In this document: positions 9,514 to 18,906 of the stretch, in pieces
Layout of the letters: each line of letters starts with the position of its first letter
Position numbering within the stretch: position 1 is the stretch's first letter
Origin: an uncultured Pelagibacteraceae bacterium
GTDB lineage: Bacteria; Pseudomonadota; Alphaproteobacteria; Pelagibacterales; Pelagibacteraceae
Assembly: GCA_902545405.1 (NCBI GenBank)
Contig: CACCFT010000003.1
Span: forward strand, 1 to 64,000
Direction of reading: 5' to 3'
DNA length: 64,000 nucleotides
Made by a program: the position numbers and the translations under genes
The notes under the pieces: generated by a model
What the model saw: the letters and a program-made list of their open reading frames with translations, nothing else
Database searches by the model: none
Told to the model about the DNA's origin: nothing

Positions 9514-11014
9514 AGTTTTAAAAAATAATCAAAATTTGAAATTAAAACCTGCTAAATTAGCAGTAATTGATATAGGTTCCAATTCTATCAGGATGTTAAT
9601 CTATGAAGATTTTAACTCATCTCGTGTGCCTTTTTTCAATGAAAAAGCCGTTTGTGAACTTGGTAAAAATTTAGATAAGTCAAGAAAACTTCATAAATCT
9701 GGTGTGGATTATGCCCAAAAAGTATTGAAGAGATTTTCAGAAATTTTAAATGTTTCCAAAATTGTTAATTTAAAAATAATAGCAACTGCTGTTTTAAGAG
9801 AAGCAACAGATTCAAAACCCTTTGTTGAATACGTAGAAAACCTTTTTAAAAAAAAAATAGAAATCTTAAGTGGTGACGAAGAAGCAATTTGTTCAGCTGA
9901 AGGTGTTAAAATTGGATTTGATAATGTAGATGGGTTAGTTGCTGATCTTGGTGGAGGAAGTTTAGAATTGGCTAGAGTTGAAAATGGTTTGATTACTAAT
10001 AAAACATCTTTACCCTTAGGTGTTTTAAGACTACTTAATAATCCAATTGTAAAAAAGAGAAACCTTTCTAAATATATAAAACAACTTTTGAGAGAAGAGA
10101 AATGGTTATCTAAAAAAAAATTTGAAAATTTGTATTTAGTTGGAGGAACATGGAGAGCTTTATTTAAACTTCATCTGTTTCAAAATAAACATCCTGTCCA
10201 TATAATTCATCAGTATTCAGTAAATTATGAAACTATATCATCATTTGTAGAAAAAATAGCATCGTTTAATAAAGCAAAACTAAAAACAGTTGAATATATA
10301 TCTAAATCTAGAACACCTTATCTACCATATAGCTCTATTATTTTAGATGAGATCATGAAAGTCACAAATCCAAAAAACATAATTTGTTCTATAAGCGGTA
10401 TTAGGGAGGGATCTTTGACGAAAGATTACTTTAAAAATATTGATAACTCTCAGGTTTTTGAAAAATCATTAGAATATATTTCTAAGAAAAGAGGTGATTT
10501 GGGATTAACTTACAAAAAGTATTATGAATTTATCAAACCTGTATTTGATGGTAATGAACATTTTAATGAAAAATTACTTAACTTAGCTTGTGTTTTAAGT
10601 CATATGGATTGGGGACTAGGTGCTTTTCAAAAGGCAGAATTAGTTTTTCAAGAAACATTAAATACCCCTTTATTGAGACTTTCACATAAAGAAAGAATTC
10701 AAATAGCTCTTTCATGTTATTGGAGGTACTGCAGTATTAAATACAATCCAAAAATAGAATATTTGACTTTTTTAAATAATAATGAAATTTTTTCTAGCAA
10801 ACAAGTTGGTGCAGCCTTAAGATTTGCTCACTCACTAACATCTATTTCAACTATCTTTTTAGAGGAATTTAAATTGTATAAAAGAGGCAACTCTGTATTT
10901 TTAAAAATTCCAGCACAACATCAAGAAATAATTTCTAAACAAGCCACAAAAAGATTTAAAGCTCTGGCGAGAGAATTATTTTTAGAACCAAGAGTAATTT
11001 ATTCAAATAATTAA
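9503..11014 (+). CDS. ppx: Exopolyphosphatase / Ppx-GppA family
   Basis: AVIDIGSNSIRMLIYE and GLVADLGGGSLEL motifs. Confidence 0.92.
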   Translation: MQIKVLKNNQNLKLKPAKLAVIDIGSNSIRMLIYEDFNSSRVPFFNEKAVCELGKNLDKSRKLHKSGVDYAQKVLKRFSEILNVSKIVNLKIIATAVLREATDSKPFVEYVENLFKKKIEILSGDEEAICSAEGVKIGFDNVDGLVADLGGGSLELARVENGLITNKTSLPLGVLRLLNNPIVKKRNLSKYIKQLLREEKWLSKKKFENLYLVGGTWRALFKLHLFQNKHPVHIIHQYSVNYETISSFVEKIASFNKAKLKTVEYISKSRTPYLPYSSIILDEIMKVTNPKNIICSISGIREGSLTKDYFKNIDNSQVFEKSLEYISKKRGDLGLTYKKYYEFIKPVFDGNEHFNEKLLNLACVLSHMDWGLGAFQKAELVFQETLNTPLLRLSHKERIQIALSCYWRYCSIKYNPKIEYLTFLNNNEIFSSKQVGAALRFAHSLTSISTIFLEEFKLYKRGNSVFLKIPAQHQEIISKQATKRFKALARELFLEPRVIYSNN

Positions 11015-11146
11015 TATATAATTTAATTTATTACAACTTACAGGTTAGTGATTTTTCTTCTTTAATATATTTTTAATTTTATTGAAACATATCTTTAATC
11101 CAAATGTAATATTCTTCTGTAATTAGAATATAAACATTAAACCCCT

Positions 11147-11185
11147 GAAATACGCTCGGTATTATTATTGAGCGTATTTCTTTTT
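11147..11185 (+). terminator. Rho-independent terminator downstream of ppx
   Basis: GAAATACGCTC (11147-11157) / GAGCGTATTTC (11170-11180), 11-bp perfect stem, followed by TTTTT. Confidence 0.85.
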
Positions 11186-11305
11186 ATAAAACAAATACAT
11201 TCCTATATGAGATGCATTGTTAAATTTACCATTCTCAATTAATTTAATTATTTGTTGAGTGGAAACTATATGGATTTTAATTCCTTTTTCAGGCTTTGAA
11301 ATTTT
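11166..11305 (-). pseudogene. Possible remnant of a Nudix-family C-terminus directly after the aquaporin stop
   Basis: In frame after the aquaporin stop: KISKPEKGIKIHIVSTQQIIKLIENGKFNNASHIGMYLFYKKKYAQ*; no start and no catalytic Nudix box. Confidence 0.35.
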
Positions 11306-11965
11306 TCAATCTTTTTCTAAGAATAATTTTTTTGCAATATAAACAGCAATTAACATGCCAATTAATTCAGCAGTTATATAATAAGGAGTGTTTAAATAAC
11401 TTATACCAGTAAACGACTCTGTGAATGTTCTTGCTATTGTTACAGCAGGATTTGCAAAAGAAGTTGAAGAGGTAAACCAATAACCAGCAGTGATATATAA
11501 ACCTACTGATCCAGCAACAGCTAATTTACCTGATTTCATTGAACCAAAAATAATTAAAATAAGACCCAACGTAGCAACTATTTCAGAAGTAAAAATATAA
11601 ATCCCATTCCTCGACTTTGTTGATAATTCAAAAACCTGATGTTCAAAAAAGAAATTAGCTAATGCTACACCTAGTAAACATCCAAGTATCTGAGCAGAAA
11701 TATAAAAGGGTAAAAGGTTTTTTTTTAACTTTCCTGTAATTGTCATAGCAATACTTACAAATGGATTGAAATGAGCCCCAGATACATCAGCAAATACTGT
11801 TATTAGCACAAACAATCCAGCTCCTGTTGCTAATGTGTTGGCTATTAGCATTACTGCTATATCATTAGTTAGATTTTCTGCCATTAAACCTGATCCAACT
11901 ATGATCATGACCAGAAAGCAACTTCCAATAAACTCTGAAAGAAAATATCTATTTTTATTTTTCAT
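11306..11965 (-). CDS. MIP/aquaporin family channel (AqpS-like by context)
   Basis: GAHFNPFVSIA and FANPAVTIART NPx-type motifs; adjacent to arsenate reductase. Confidence 0.85.
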   Translation of the reverse strand: MKNKNRYFLSEFIGSCFLVMIIVGSGLMAENLTNDIAVMLIANTLATGAGLFVLITVFADVSGAHFNPFVSIAMTITGKLKKNLLPFYISAQILGCLLGVALANFFFEHQVFELSTKSRNGIYIFTSEIVATLGLILIIFGSMKSGKLAVAGSVGLYITAGYWFTSSTSFANPAVTIARTFTESFTGISYLNTPYYITAELIGMLIAVYIAKKLFLEKD

Positions 11966-12386
11966 CTATCCAATCTTTAATTTTATTACTTATAATATTG
12001 AAAGTTTTTCTAATGATTATTTGCTTTTCTTCGTCATTTGCATTTTGAAATTTAGCTACCGGATCTTCTATATCCCAATGTATAATTTGGTTTTTATCAG
12101 GCCAAATAGGACATACCTCATTATTTGCGTTGTTGCATACTGTTATTACATGATCCATTTTTAATTCTTTATTGATAAATTCTTCAAAGTTTTTAGAACT
12201 ATAATTAGTTAGATCATAACTTTTATTTTTTTCTAAAAAACTTTTAACATCTTCATTGATTTTTCCAGATGGATTACTACCAGCACTGAAAGCATTAAAT
12301 TTATTTGAGTATTCGTTATTAATAATACTCTCAGCAATAATGCTTCTCGCTGAATTTCCTGTGCATACAAATAAAATATTTTTCAT
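11955..12386 (-). CDS. arsC: Arsenate reductase / low-molecular-weight phosphatase family
   Basis: FVCTGNSARSIIAE P-loop; HVITVCNNANNEVCPIWP. Confidence 0.88.
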   Translation of the reverse strand: MKNILFVCTGNSARSIIAESIINNEYSNKFNAFSAGSNPSGKINEDVKSFLEKNKSYDLTNYSSKNFEEFINKELKMDHVITVCNNANNEVCPIWPDKNQIIHWDIEDPVAKFQNANDEEKQIIIRKTFNIISNKIKDWIDEK

Positions 12387-12607
12387 TAAAAAATAATTTT
12401 ATAAATACCAATTACAAATAATGGAATTTGTAATCCAAAATTAGTTAATATGGCCTTATCTTTTAATAAAAAACCCGATATTGTCCATCCAACTACACCA
12501 AGACCATGAAAATATATATTAATTGGATATATATTTAAATTTGTAAGCAATATTCCGGTTAAGACTAAAAACGTACTTATCCATTTGAGATATTTTTTTA
12601 AAAACAT
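12386..12607 (-). CDS. Small two-TM membrane protein
   Basis: 73-aa hydrophobic ORF, overlaps arsC start. Confidence 0.6.
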   Translation of the reverse strand: MFLKKYLKWISTFLVLTGILLTNLNIYPINIYFHGLGVVGWTISGFLLKDKAILTNFGLQIPLFVIGIYKIIF

Positions 12608-12665
12608 AAAACTCCTTTCTCTATACTTATGACAGTTATGTTAAAGATTTATTAAAATTATTATT

Positions 12666-13004
12666 TTATATTAAATTGATTATGTATCTATGGATAAAAT
12701 ATCCTCCGATTAGCAATATTAAACCTGTAATATAAATTATAAAAAAATTCATATTAAAAGATTTTGCAAAAAAGAAGGGTACAAAGAATAAATAACTTGC
12801 TGGTACTGCAATAAATATACTTTTTGTAAACATTACTGTTTTCTCTGTATCATTGTGCTCATAATACGAAAATAGTATCGCTATTAGTGATACCAACGGT
12901 AATGCAATAATAAATCCAGCGAGCTTAGGATTTTGACCAGCCAACCAACTTGAAAAAGCAACAATTAAACCTGCTGCTACAACTTTAAAAATAAAAAATA
13001 ACAT
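12666..13004 (-). CDS. Small multi-TM membrane protein (DUF3147-like)
   Basis: 112-aa hydrophobic ORF. Confidence 0.6.
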   Translation of the reverse strand: MLFFIFKVVAAGLIVAFSSWLAGQNPKLAGFIIALPLVSLIAILFSYYEHNDTEKTVMFTKSIFIAVPASYLFFVPFFFAKSFNMNFFIIYITGLILLIGGYFIHRYIINLI

Positions 13005-13010
13005 CTGTTT

Positions 13011-13550
13011 TTAGCTTGTTGCAAATTCTTTAATTTTCTCAAAACTGAAGTGATCGGCTATATCTTTCTTGGCGTAGTATACTTCATCAACTGTGCCTTG
13101 TTCGTTTATCAAAACATCTGTAACAGCTATATCAAAATGACCTTTAATTTTTAAAGGAATATATCCCCTTAACATTGCAGGTATTATTTTATGAGATTTA
13201 AATAGCATTGCAGATAATGTTTTCATCATTGATCTTTCAATTTCATATTTTTGAAAATATTTAAAATCTTCATCGGCCAGTACAGTAAAAGGTAAATTGT
13301 TATGTTTTTTCATATATGACCTTAAATTATCAACCGGCGAGTGAAATATTGCAACATGTGTAAAATTATTTCCTAACTCATTAAATCTTTTATTAATTTC
13401 GTTTAATCTAAGATTGCAAAAACTACATCCAGCTATTCTGTAAAAAGTTAAAAGAACTTTCTTTCCATGTGTTTCTGATAAATTAAATGTAGACCCGTCA
13501 TCTCTTGGAAGTGTAATTTCTTCTATTTTATCTCCTTTGGAGATCTTCAT
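13011..13550 (-). CDS. Peroxiredoxin-like / AhpC-TSA family protein
   Basis: MKISKGDKIEEITLPRDDGSTFNLSETHGKKVLLTFYRIAGCSFCNLR; start trimmed. Confidence 0.85.
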   Translation of the reverse strand: MKISKGDKIEEITLPRDDGSTFNLSETHGKKVLLTFYRIAGCSFCNLRLNEINKRFNELGNNFTHVAIFHSPVDNLRSYMKKHNNLPFTVLADEDFKYFQKYEIERSMMKTLSAMLFKSHKIIPAMLRGYIPLKIKGHFDIAVTDVLINEQGTVDEVYYAKKDIADHFSFEKIKEFATS

Positions 13551-13945
13551 TTGATAGAGCATTTTTTACAAAGCCCAAAGAATTCAAGATTATATTTATT
13601 GAATTTCATACCCGCTTTGTCTTGAAAATTTTTTAAATATTTTGAAAGTTTGCTGTCACTAATTTCACTTACTTCTTCACAGCTTTCACATATTGAAAAT
13701 GCTGTTGCCTTTGAGATCTGACAATTTGAATTTTTACATGCAACGAAAGCATTTCTACTTTCAATTTTGTGAATTTTTCCAATTTCAACCAATTTATCAA
13801 GCGCTCTATAAACTTGAAGAGGGGCTTTAATACCTTTTTTTTGCACATTATGTAAAATTGAATAAGCTTTTATGGGCTCATTTACTTTTTCAATGTAATC
13901 AAGAACTATTTGTTGATTTTTTGATAGTGTTTCCTGTTTAAGCAT
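13547..13945 (-). CDS. zur: Fur-family regulator, probably Zur
   Basis: Fur-type winged helix with CxxC pairs; linked to znuBC. Confidence 0.88.
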   Translation of the reverse strand: MLKQETLSKNQQIVLDYIEKVNEPIKAYSILHNVQKKGIKAPLQVYRALDKLVEIGKIHKIESRNAFVACKNSNCQISKATAFSICESCEEVSEISDSKLSKYLKNFQDKAGMKFNKYNLEFFGLCKKCSIK

Positions 13946-13969
13946 AGTTTTTCTTTTATCAATTTCCCA

Positions 13970-14773
13970 TTAGTTTTTCAATTGTATCGTCTGTTTAATT
14001 TTAAATAGAGATATTACAAATAATAATAACGCTGCAGCAATGATAGATGGACCCGAAGGAGTATTGAATTGCAATGAAGAAAATAAACCCATGATTACTG
14101 ATAATAATCCTCCACATATAGAAAAAATTACCATCTTTTTGGGAGTATCTGATATGTTACGAGCCATAGCCGTTGGTATAATTAACATCCCAGTTATTAA
14201 TAAAAGTCCTACAATTTTTATAGAAATTGCAATTATTGCTGCCATTAAAATAGTAAATATTGCTTTTGCTCTATCAGGATTTAATCCTTCTGCTTCTGCA
14301 AGTTCATAATTTACTGTTGAAGCAAATAAAGGTTTCCAAATTATTTTTAATACAATTAAAATTATTGCTCCTCCTCCCCATATAATTATCAAATCATCAA
14401 CATTAACAGCTAATATGTCTCCAAATAATAGTCCCATGACATCAAATCTTATAAATGAGAGAAAACCAATTACCACTAAGCCAACTGCTAATGCTGAGTG
14501 AGCTAAAAGACCAAGTAAAGCATCACCGGGCAAATTAGTATTTTTTTCAAGTTTAACTAATATGATTGCTATTACTGATGAAATGATAAATATCGAAATT
14601 GCTATATTAATTTCGAATGCCAATGCCATTGTAACACCAAGTAATGCTGAATGTGCTAATGTATCTCCGAAATAAGATAATCTTCTCCAAACTACAAAGC
14701 AGCCCAAAGGACCTGTTACAAAAGCAACACCTATACCAGCAATTAAAGCTCTTATAAAAAAATCATCAAACAT
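13970..14773 (-). CDS. znuB: Zinc ABC transporter permease ZnuB
   Basis: ABC-3 family permease; context. Confidence 0.92.
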   Translation of the reverse strand: MFDDFFIRALIAGIGVAFVTGPLGCFVVWRRLSYFGDTLAHSALLGVTMALAFEINIAISIFIISSVIAIILVKLEKNTNLPGDALLGLLAHSALAVGLVVIGFLSFIRFDVMGLLFGDILAVNVDDLIIIWGGGAIILIVLKIIWKPLFASTVNYELAEAEGLNPDRAKAIFTILMAAIIAISIKIVGLLLITGMLIIPTAMARNISDTPKKMVIFSICGGLLSVIMGLFSSLQFNTPSGPSIIAAALLLFVISLFKIKQTIQLKN

Positions 14774-15520
14774 TTAATTTTTTTTTATATCTCCATCATT
14801 TGAATGAACATGATCATGCTTATGTTCATATATAGAAAGAGTTTGTGAAGCTTGTTCGCCAAATAACAGTTTATACTCATTATTCATTGCAACGTCTTTT
14901 GGTGTTCCTGAACAACACACGTGGCCATTTAAACAAATAACATGATCTGTTGCTGTCATAACAGTATGCAAATCATGAGAAATTAATAAAATTCCACAAT
15001 TTAATTTATCTGCTATTTCTTTTATTAATTTATACAATGCAATCTCCCCAGTAAAATCAACTCCTTGAACCGGCTCATCCAATACTAAAAGATCAGGTTT
15101 TTTTGAAACTGCTCTTGCAAGAAGAACTCTTTGAAATTCTCCACCAGATAAATTTCCTAAATTCTGGTTTTTAAGATGATCTGCACCCGTTAATTTTAAA
15201 GCTTCATTTATTTTTTCTTCATCGAGTTCATCTGTTAAAACCATAAAATCACTCACTTTAAGTGGCAATGTCCAGTCAATTGAAATCTTTTGAGGAACAT
15301 ATCCAATTTTATCAGTAAATTTTTCTACATTGCCTTCTATATTCTTATGAAGTCCTATCGCAATTTTTGCAGTTGTGCTTTTGCCAGAACCATTTGGCCC
15401 AATTAATGTTACTATCTTTCTTCTTTCAACAATTAAAGAAACGCCTTTTACAAGCCATTTATTCCGTTGTTTTAATCCAACTTCAGTTAATTTTACTAAT
15501 ACATTGTTCTCAATTGTCAT
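14774..15520 (-). CDS. znuC: Zinc ABC transporter ATP-binding protein ZnuC
   Basis: GPNGSGKST, LSGGEFQRVLLARA; His-rich C-terminus. Confidence 0.92.
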   Translation of the reverse strand: MTIENNVLVKLTEVGLKQRNKWLVKGVSLIVERRKIVTLIGPNGSGKSTTAKIAIGLHKNIEGNVEKFTDKIGYVPQKISIDWTLPLKVSDFMVLTDELDEEKINEALKLTGADHLKNQNLGNLSGGEFQRVLLARAVSKKPDLLVLDEPVQGVDFTGEIALYKLIKEIADKLNCGILLISHDLHTVMTATDHVICLNGHVCCSGTPKDVAMNNEYKLLFGEQASQTLSIYEHKHDHVHSNDGDIKKN

Positions 15521-15540
15521 TTATTACCTTGACTTATTAA

Positions 15541-15573
15541 TGTTATATTATTACACAATGTTATATTATAACA
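15541..15573. promoter_or_regulatory. Two tandem Zur-box-like operators in the znuC/znuA divergent promoter
   Basis: TGTTATATTATTACA (15541-15555) and perfect dyad TGTTATATTATAACA (15559-15573). Confidence 0.75.
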
Positions 15574-15592
15574 ATTAACACTAAATTAAATT

Positions 15593-16729
15593 ATGAAAAA
15601 CTTAAAAAAATCAACATTAATAATTACAATATTATCTTTTTTAGCTCTTTTTACATCAGCAAAAGCAGAAATAAAAGTTGTAGCTTCAATTAAGCCTATA
15701 CACTCTTTAGCTAGCTATCTGATGGATGGAGTTGCTAAACCAGACCTAATAGTCGATGGATATTCTTCACCACATGGATTTCCGTTAAAACCATCTCATG
15801 CAAAGATGTTACAAGAAGCTGATCTTATTTTTTGGGTAGGTGAAGATCTAGAAAACTTCATGGAAAAACCATTAGATTCAATTGCAAAAAAAGCTGAAAA
15901 AATTGAATTAATGGAAATTAAAGGTCTTAATAAATTAAAATTCAGAGAACGAAATATTTTTGGTGATCATGATGATCATGACGATCACGACCACAAAAAA
16001 AAAGACGGTCATAAAGAAGACGACCACGATGATCATGACCATAAAAAGAAAGATGGACATGACGACCACGATGATCACGACCACAAAAAAAAAGATGGTC
16101 ATAAAGAAGACGACCACGATGATCATGATCATAAAAAGAAAGATGGGCATGACGATCATGATGACCATGGACATAAAAAGAAAGATGACCATGATGATCA
16201 TGCAGGACATGAAGGTCACCACCACGGTGAGCATGACCCACATATTTGGTTAGATCCAATGAATGCTAAAGTTATATTAAATGAAATGGCAGAGCATTTA
16301 ATTGAAAATGATGCTAAGAACGCATCAAAATATAAAAGCAATTTAAAGAAAGCACTAAAAGATATTGATAAACTTGTTAGTGACGTCTCTTCTGAATTAA
16401 ATCAGAGTGTTGCATCAATTGTTTTCCATGATGCTTACCAATATTTTGAGAAAAGATTTAATGTTAATATATTGGGTGCTTTTACAGTTAATACAGATGT
16501 AATGCCAGGAGCAGAACAATTGGCTGAAATCAGAGAAATAATTGAGCATGATAAAGTAGCTTGTGTATTTTCTGAACCACAGTTTAATCCAAATATCATT
16601 AAAGCTGTAGCAAAAGATATGAATATTAAAACTGGTGTTGTAGACCCATTAGGAGCTACTTTGGATCCTGGAAAAGACTTATATTTTGATTTAATCAGAA
16701 ATATGTCTAAATCTTTTAAAGGTTGTTAA
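15593..16729 (+). CDS. znuA: Zinc ABC transporter substrate-binding protein ZnuA with extended His-rich loop
   Basis: Signal peptide; HGFPLKPSHAKMLQEADLIFWVGEDLE; HDPHIWLDPMNAK; divergent from znuCB. Confidence 0.94.
   Translation: MKNLKKSTLIITILSFLALFTSAKAEIKVVASIKPIHSLASYLMDGVAKPDLIVDGYSSPHGFPLKPSHAKMLQEADLIFWVGEDLENFMEKPLDSIAKKAEKIELMEIKGLNKLKFRERNIFGDHDDHDDHDHKKKDGHKEDDHDDHDHKKKDGHDDHDDHDHKKKDGHKEDDHDDHDHKKKDGHDDHDDHGHKKKDDHDDHAGHEGHHHGEHDPHIWLDPMNAKVILNEMAEHLIENDAKNASKYKSNLKKALKDIDKLVSDVSSELNQSVASIVFHDAYQYFEKRFNVNILGAFTVNTDVMPGAEQLAEIREIIEHDKVACVFSEPQFNPNIIKAVAKDMNIKTGVVDPLGATLDPGKDLYFDLIRNMSKSFKGC
15964..16242 (+). repeat. Internal tandem repeat encoding DDHDDHDHKKKDGH(KE) units in znuA
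   Basis: Higher-order 90-bp (30-aa) period, e.g. CACGACCACAAAAAAAAAGA at 15986 and 16076. Confidence 0.9.
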
Positions 16730-16772
16730 TTAAAAATTGAACTTTTGCCGTAAATAATATCTAATATTATTT

Positions 16773-17771
16773 ATGGCAACCGTTCCTTTAAGTTTAGAAG
16801 AAATTTTTCATTTAGCTAAAAAAACATTAATAGCTAACGGATGCGATGAAGAAACAGCAGATACTTTATCTACTTTAATCAAAAATGCTGAAAGAGATGG
16901 ATCATTATCTCATGGTCTATTTAGATTACCCGCTTATGTATCTGGTTTAAAAAGCGGAAAAATTAATGGTAAGGCTAGACCAGTGATTTCAAAATTAACC
17001 CCAAGTGTTGTTAAAGCAGATGGGAAAAATAGTCTTGCCCCAATGGTTTTAAAATATGGAATACCAGAACTCGTAAAAGCTGCAAAAGAAAATGGAGTAG
17101 CGGTTTTAGCAATTACTAATTCTCATCATATGGCTGCTATGTGGCCTGAGACTGAAGCAATAGCAGAGCAAGGACTTGTTGCTTTTGCCTGTACATCATA
17201 CAAGCCAGCAGTTGCACCAGCAGGAGCAATTAAACCTTTATTTGGAACAAACCCAATTTCATTTGCATGGCCAAGAAAAAATAAACCACCTGTAGTTTAT
17301 GATATGGCTACTGCATCGATGGCCATGGGAGAGGTTCAAGTTGCAAAAAGAGAAGGGCACAAGGTTCCAATTGGGTCTGGTCTAAATAAATACGGAAAAG
17401 AAACAACAGATCCTGGTGAAATAGCAGATGGTGGAGTTTTGTTGCCATTTGGCGGCTATAAAGGCTCAGGAATAGCAATGATGGTCGAATTACTTGCTGG
17501 AGCCTTAGTTGGAGATAATTTTAGTTATGAGACGGCTGAGAAGGATACAGATGATGGTGGACCACCAAGTGGTGGAGAGTTTATTTTAGCTATATCTCCT
17601 GACAAATTAACAAATTCTGATTGGGATAGTCATTCAAATAAATTCTTTGAGAAAATGAAATCAATGGGAGAGGTTAGGTTGCCTGGTGAAAGACGTCACA
17701 AAAACAGATTAGATACTGGACCTAGAAATATTAATGAGGAACTTGTTAATAAAATAAAATCATTAAGTTAA
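16773..17771 (+). CDS. Malate/L-lactate dehydrogenase (Ldh2-family) oxidoreductase
   Basis: DGSLSHGLFRLPAYV; NSHHMAAMWPETEAIAEQGLVAFACTS; GYKGSGIAMMVELLAG. Confidence 0.85.
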   Translation: MATVPLSLEEIFHLAKKTLIANGCDEETADTLSTLIKNAERDGSLSHGLFRLPAYVSGLKSGKINGKARPVISKLTPSVVKADGKNSLAPMVLKYGIPELVKAAKENGVAVLAITNSHHMAAMWPETEAIAEQGLVAFACTSYKPAVAPAGAIKPLFGTNPISFAWPRKNKPPVVYDMATASMAMGEVQVAKREGHKVPIGSGLNKYGKETTDPGEIADGGVLLPFGGYKGSGIAMMVELLAGALVGDNFSYETAEKDTDDGGPPSGGEFILAISPDKLTNSDWDSHSNKFFEKMKSMGEVRLPGERRHKNRLDTGPRNINEELVNKIKSLS

Positions 17772-18539
17772 TTCAATTTCAATTGGTGTGTGATCTGAAG
17801 GTTTTTGTCTTCCACGAGGAAATTTGTTAATTTTAACATCTTTCACAAGATTTATAATTGAGTTTGAAACTAAGAAATGATCAATTCTCATGCCATTATT
17901 TTTTTGCCATGCACCGCTTGTGTAATCCCAAAAAGTATATCCTTCTTTATCAGGGTGGATATATCTATATGCATCATGAAAACCTAAACTTAATAATTCT
18001 CTTAATTTTTTTCTTATCTCAAGTCTAAATAATGCATCATTTTCATATCCTTTAGGATTATGAACATCTTCTGCAGATGGAATTATATTAAAATCACCAC
18101 CAATAATTATATTTTCTTTTTTTTTTAAATAACCTTTTAACTTCTTAATTAAACTTTCTAGCCAATATAATTTGTAAGTATATTTTTCTGTATCAACAGG
18201 ATTTCCATTGGGTGTGTATATGTTTATTAATTTAATAGTTTTTGATTTATGTTTTAGATCTGCAGTAATAATTCTAGATTGTTTATTTTTGTCTTTAAAA
18301 ATATCTTTTTCAATTTTGTCTAATTTTTTTTTAGAAATTATCGCAACTCCATTATATGATTTTTGACCAAATACATAATTCTGGTAATTTGATTTTTCAA
18401 AGTCTTCGTAAGGATAGTTTTCATCTTGAGCTTTGATCTCTTGCATCATTAAAATATCTGGTGAATATTTTTTTAAATACTCTTTAATATTTTCAATTCT
18501 TGCTCTTACAGAGTTAACATTCCAGGAACTAATTATCAT
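17763..18539 (-). CDS. xthA: Exodeoxyribonuclease III
   Basis: ISSWNVNSVRARI, LMMQEIKAQD, GGDFNIIPSAEDV, PSDHTPIEIEL; start trimmed to MIISSW. Confidence 0.92.
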   Translation of the reverse strand: MIISSWNVNSVRARIENIKEYLKKYSPDILMMQEIKAQDENYPYEDFEKSNYQNYVFGQKSYNGVAIISKKKLDKIEKDIFKDKNKQSRIITADLKHKSKTIKLINIYTPNGNPVDTEKYTYKLYWLESLIKKLKGYLKKKENIIIGGDFNIIPSAEDVHNPKGYENDALFRLEIRKKLRELLSLGFHDAYRYIHPDKEGYTFWDYTSGAWQKNNGMRIDHFLVSNSIINLVKDVKINKFPRGRQKPSDHTPIEIELT

Positions 18540-18856
18540 TAAAGCGAGAAAGATACGCCACAACCACAAGAAGATTTGCTTTGCGGGTTGTTTATTTTAA
18601 AAGAATCTCCTATTAATTCTTTTACAAAATCAACTTCAGATCCTTTTAGTAAATCTGCCGATGTTTTGTCGATAAGAATATTATCTTGTTGTAGATCATC
18701 ATCCTTAGCAGAGTTATCAAATGAGAAATCATATTGAAATCCAGAACATCCACCACCTTTAATAGCGATTCTAAAAAATGACCCTTTATCTTTTGATGAA
18801 AGAAGATGGTTTATCTGCTTTATAGCATTATCTGTAAATTTAATTTCTTTAATCAT
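18539..18856 (-). CDS. erpA: Iron-sulfur cluster insertion protein (ErpA/IscA, HesB family)
   Basis: GGGCSGFQYDF and SSCGCGVSFSL cysteine motifs; start trimmed to MIKEIKF. Confidence 0.88.
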   Translation of the reverse strand: MIKEIKFTDNAIKQINHLLSSKDKGSFFRIAIKGGGCSGFQYDFSFDNSAKDDDLQQDNILIDKTSADLLKGSEVDFVKELIGDSFKINNPQSKSSCGCGVSFSL

Positions 18857-18906
18857 AATTAAACATTGATAAAAACAATATAATAATATTTTGCCATTTT
18901 TAAAGA

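Noticed and set aside
15964-16242. CRISPR array
   Set aside because: Repeats are in-frame coding (His-rich ZnuA loop) with no unique spacers.
15935-16259. Antisense and alternate-frame ORFs (102, 105 and 97 aa) over the znuA repeat
   Set aside because: Low-complexity shadows of the GAC/CAC/AAA repeat in other frames.
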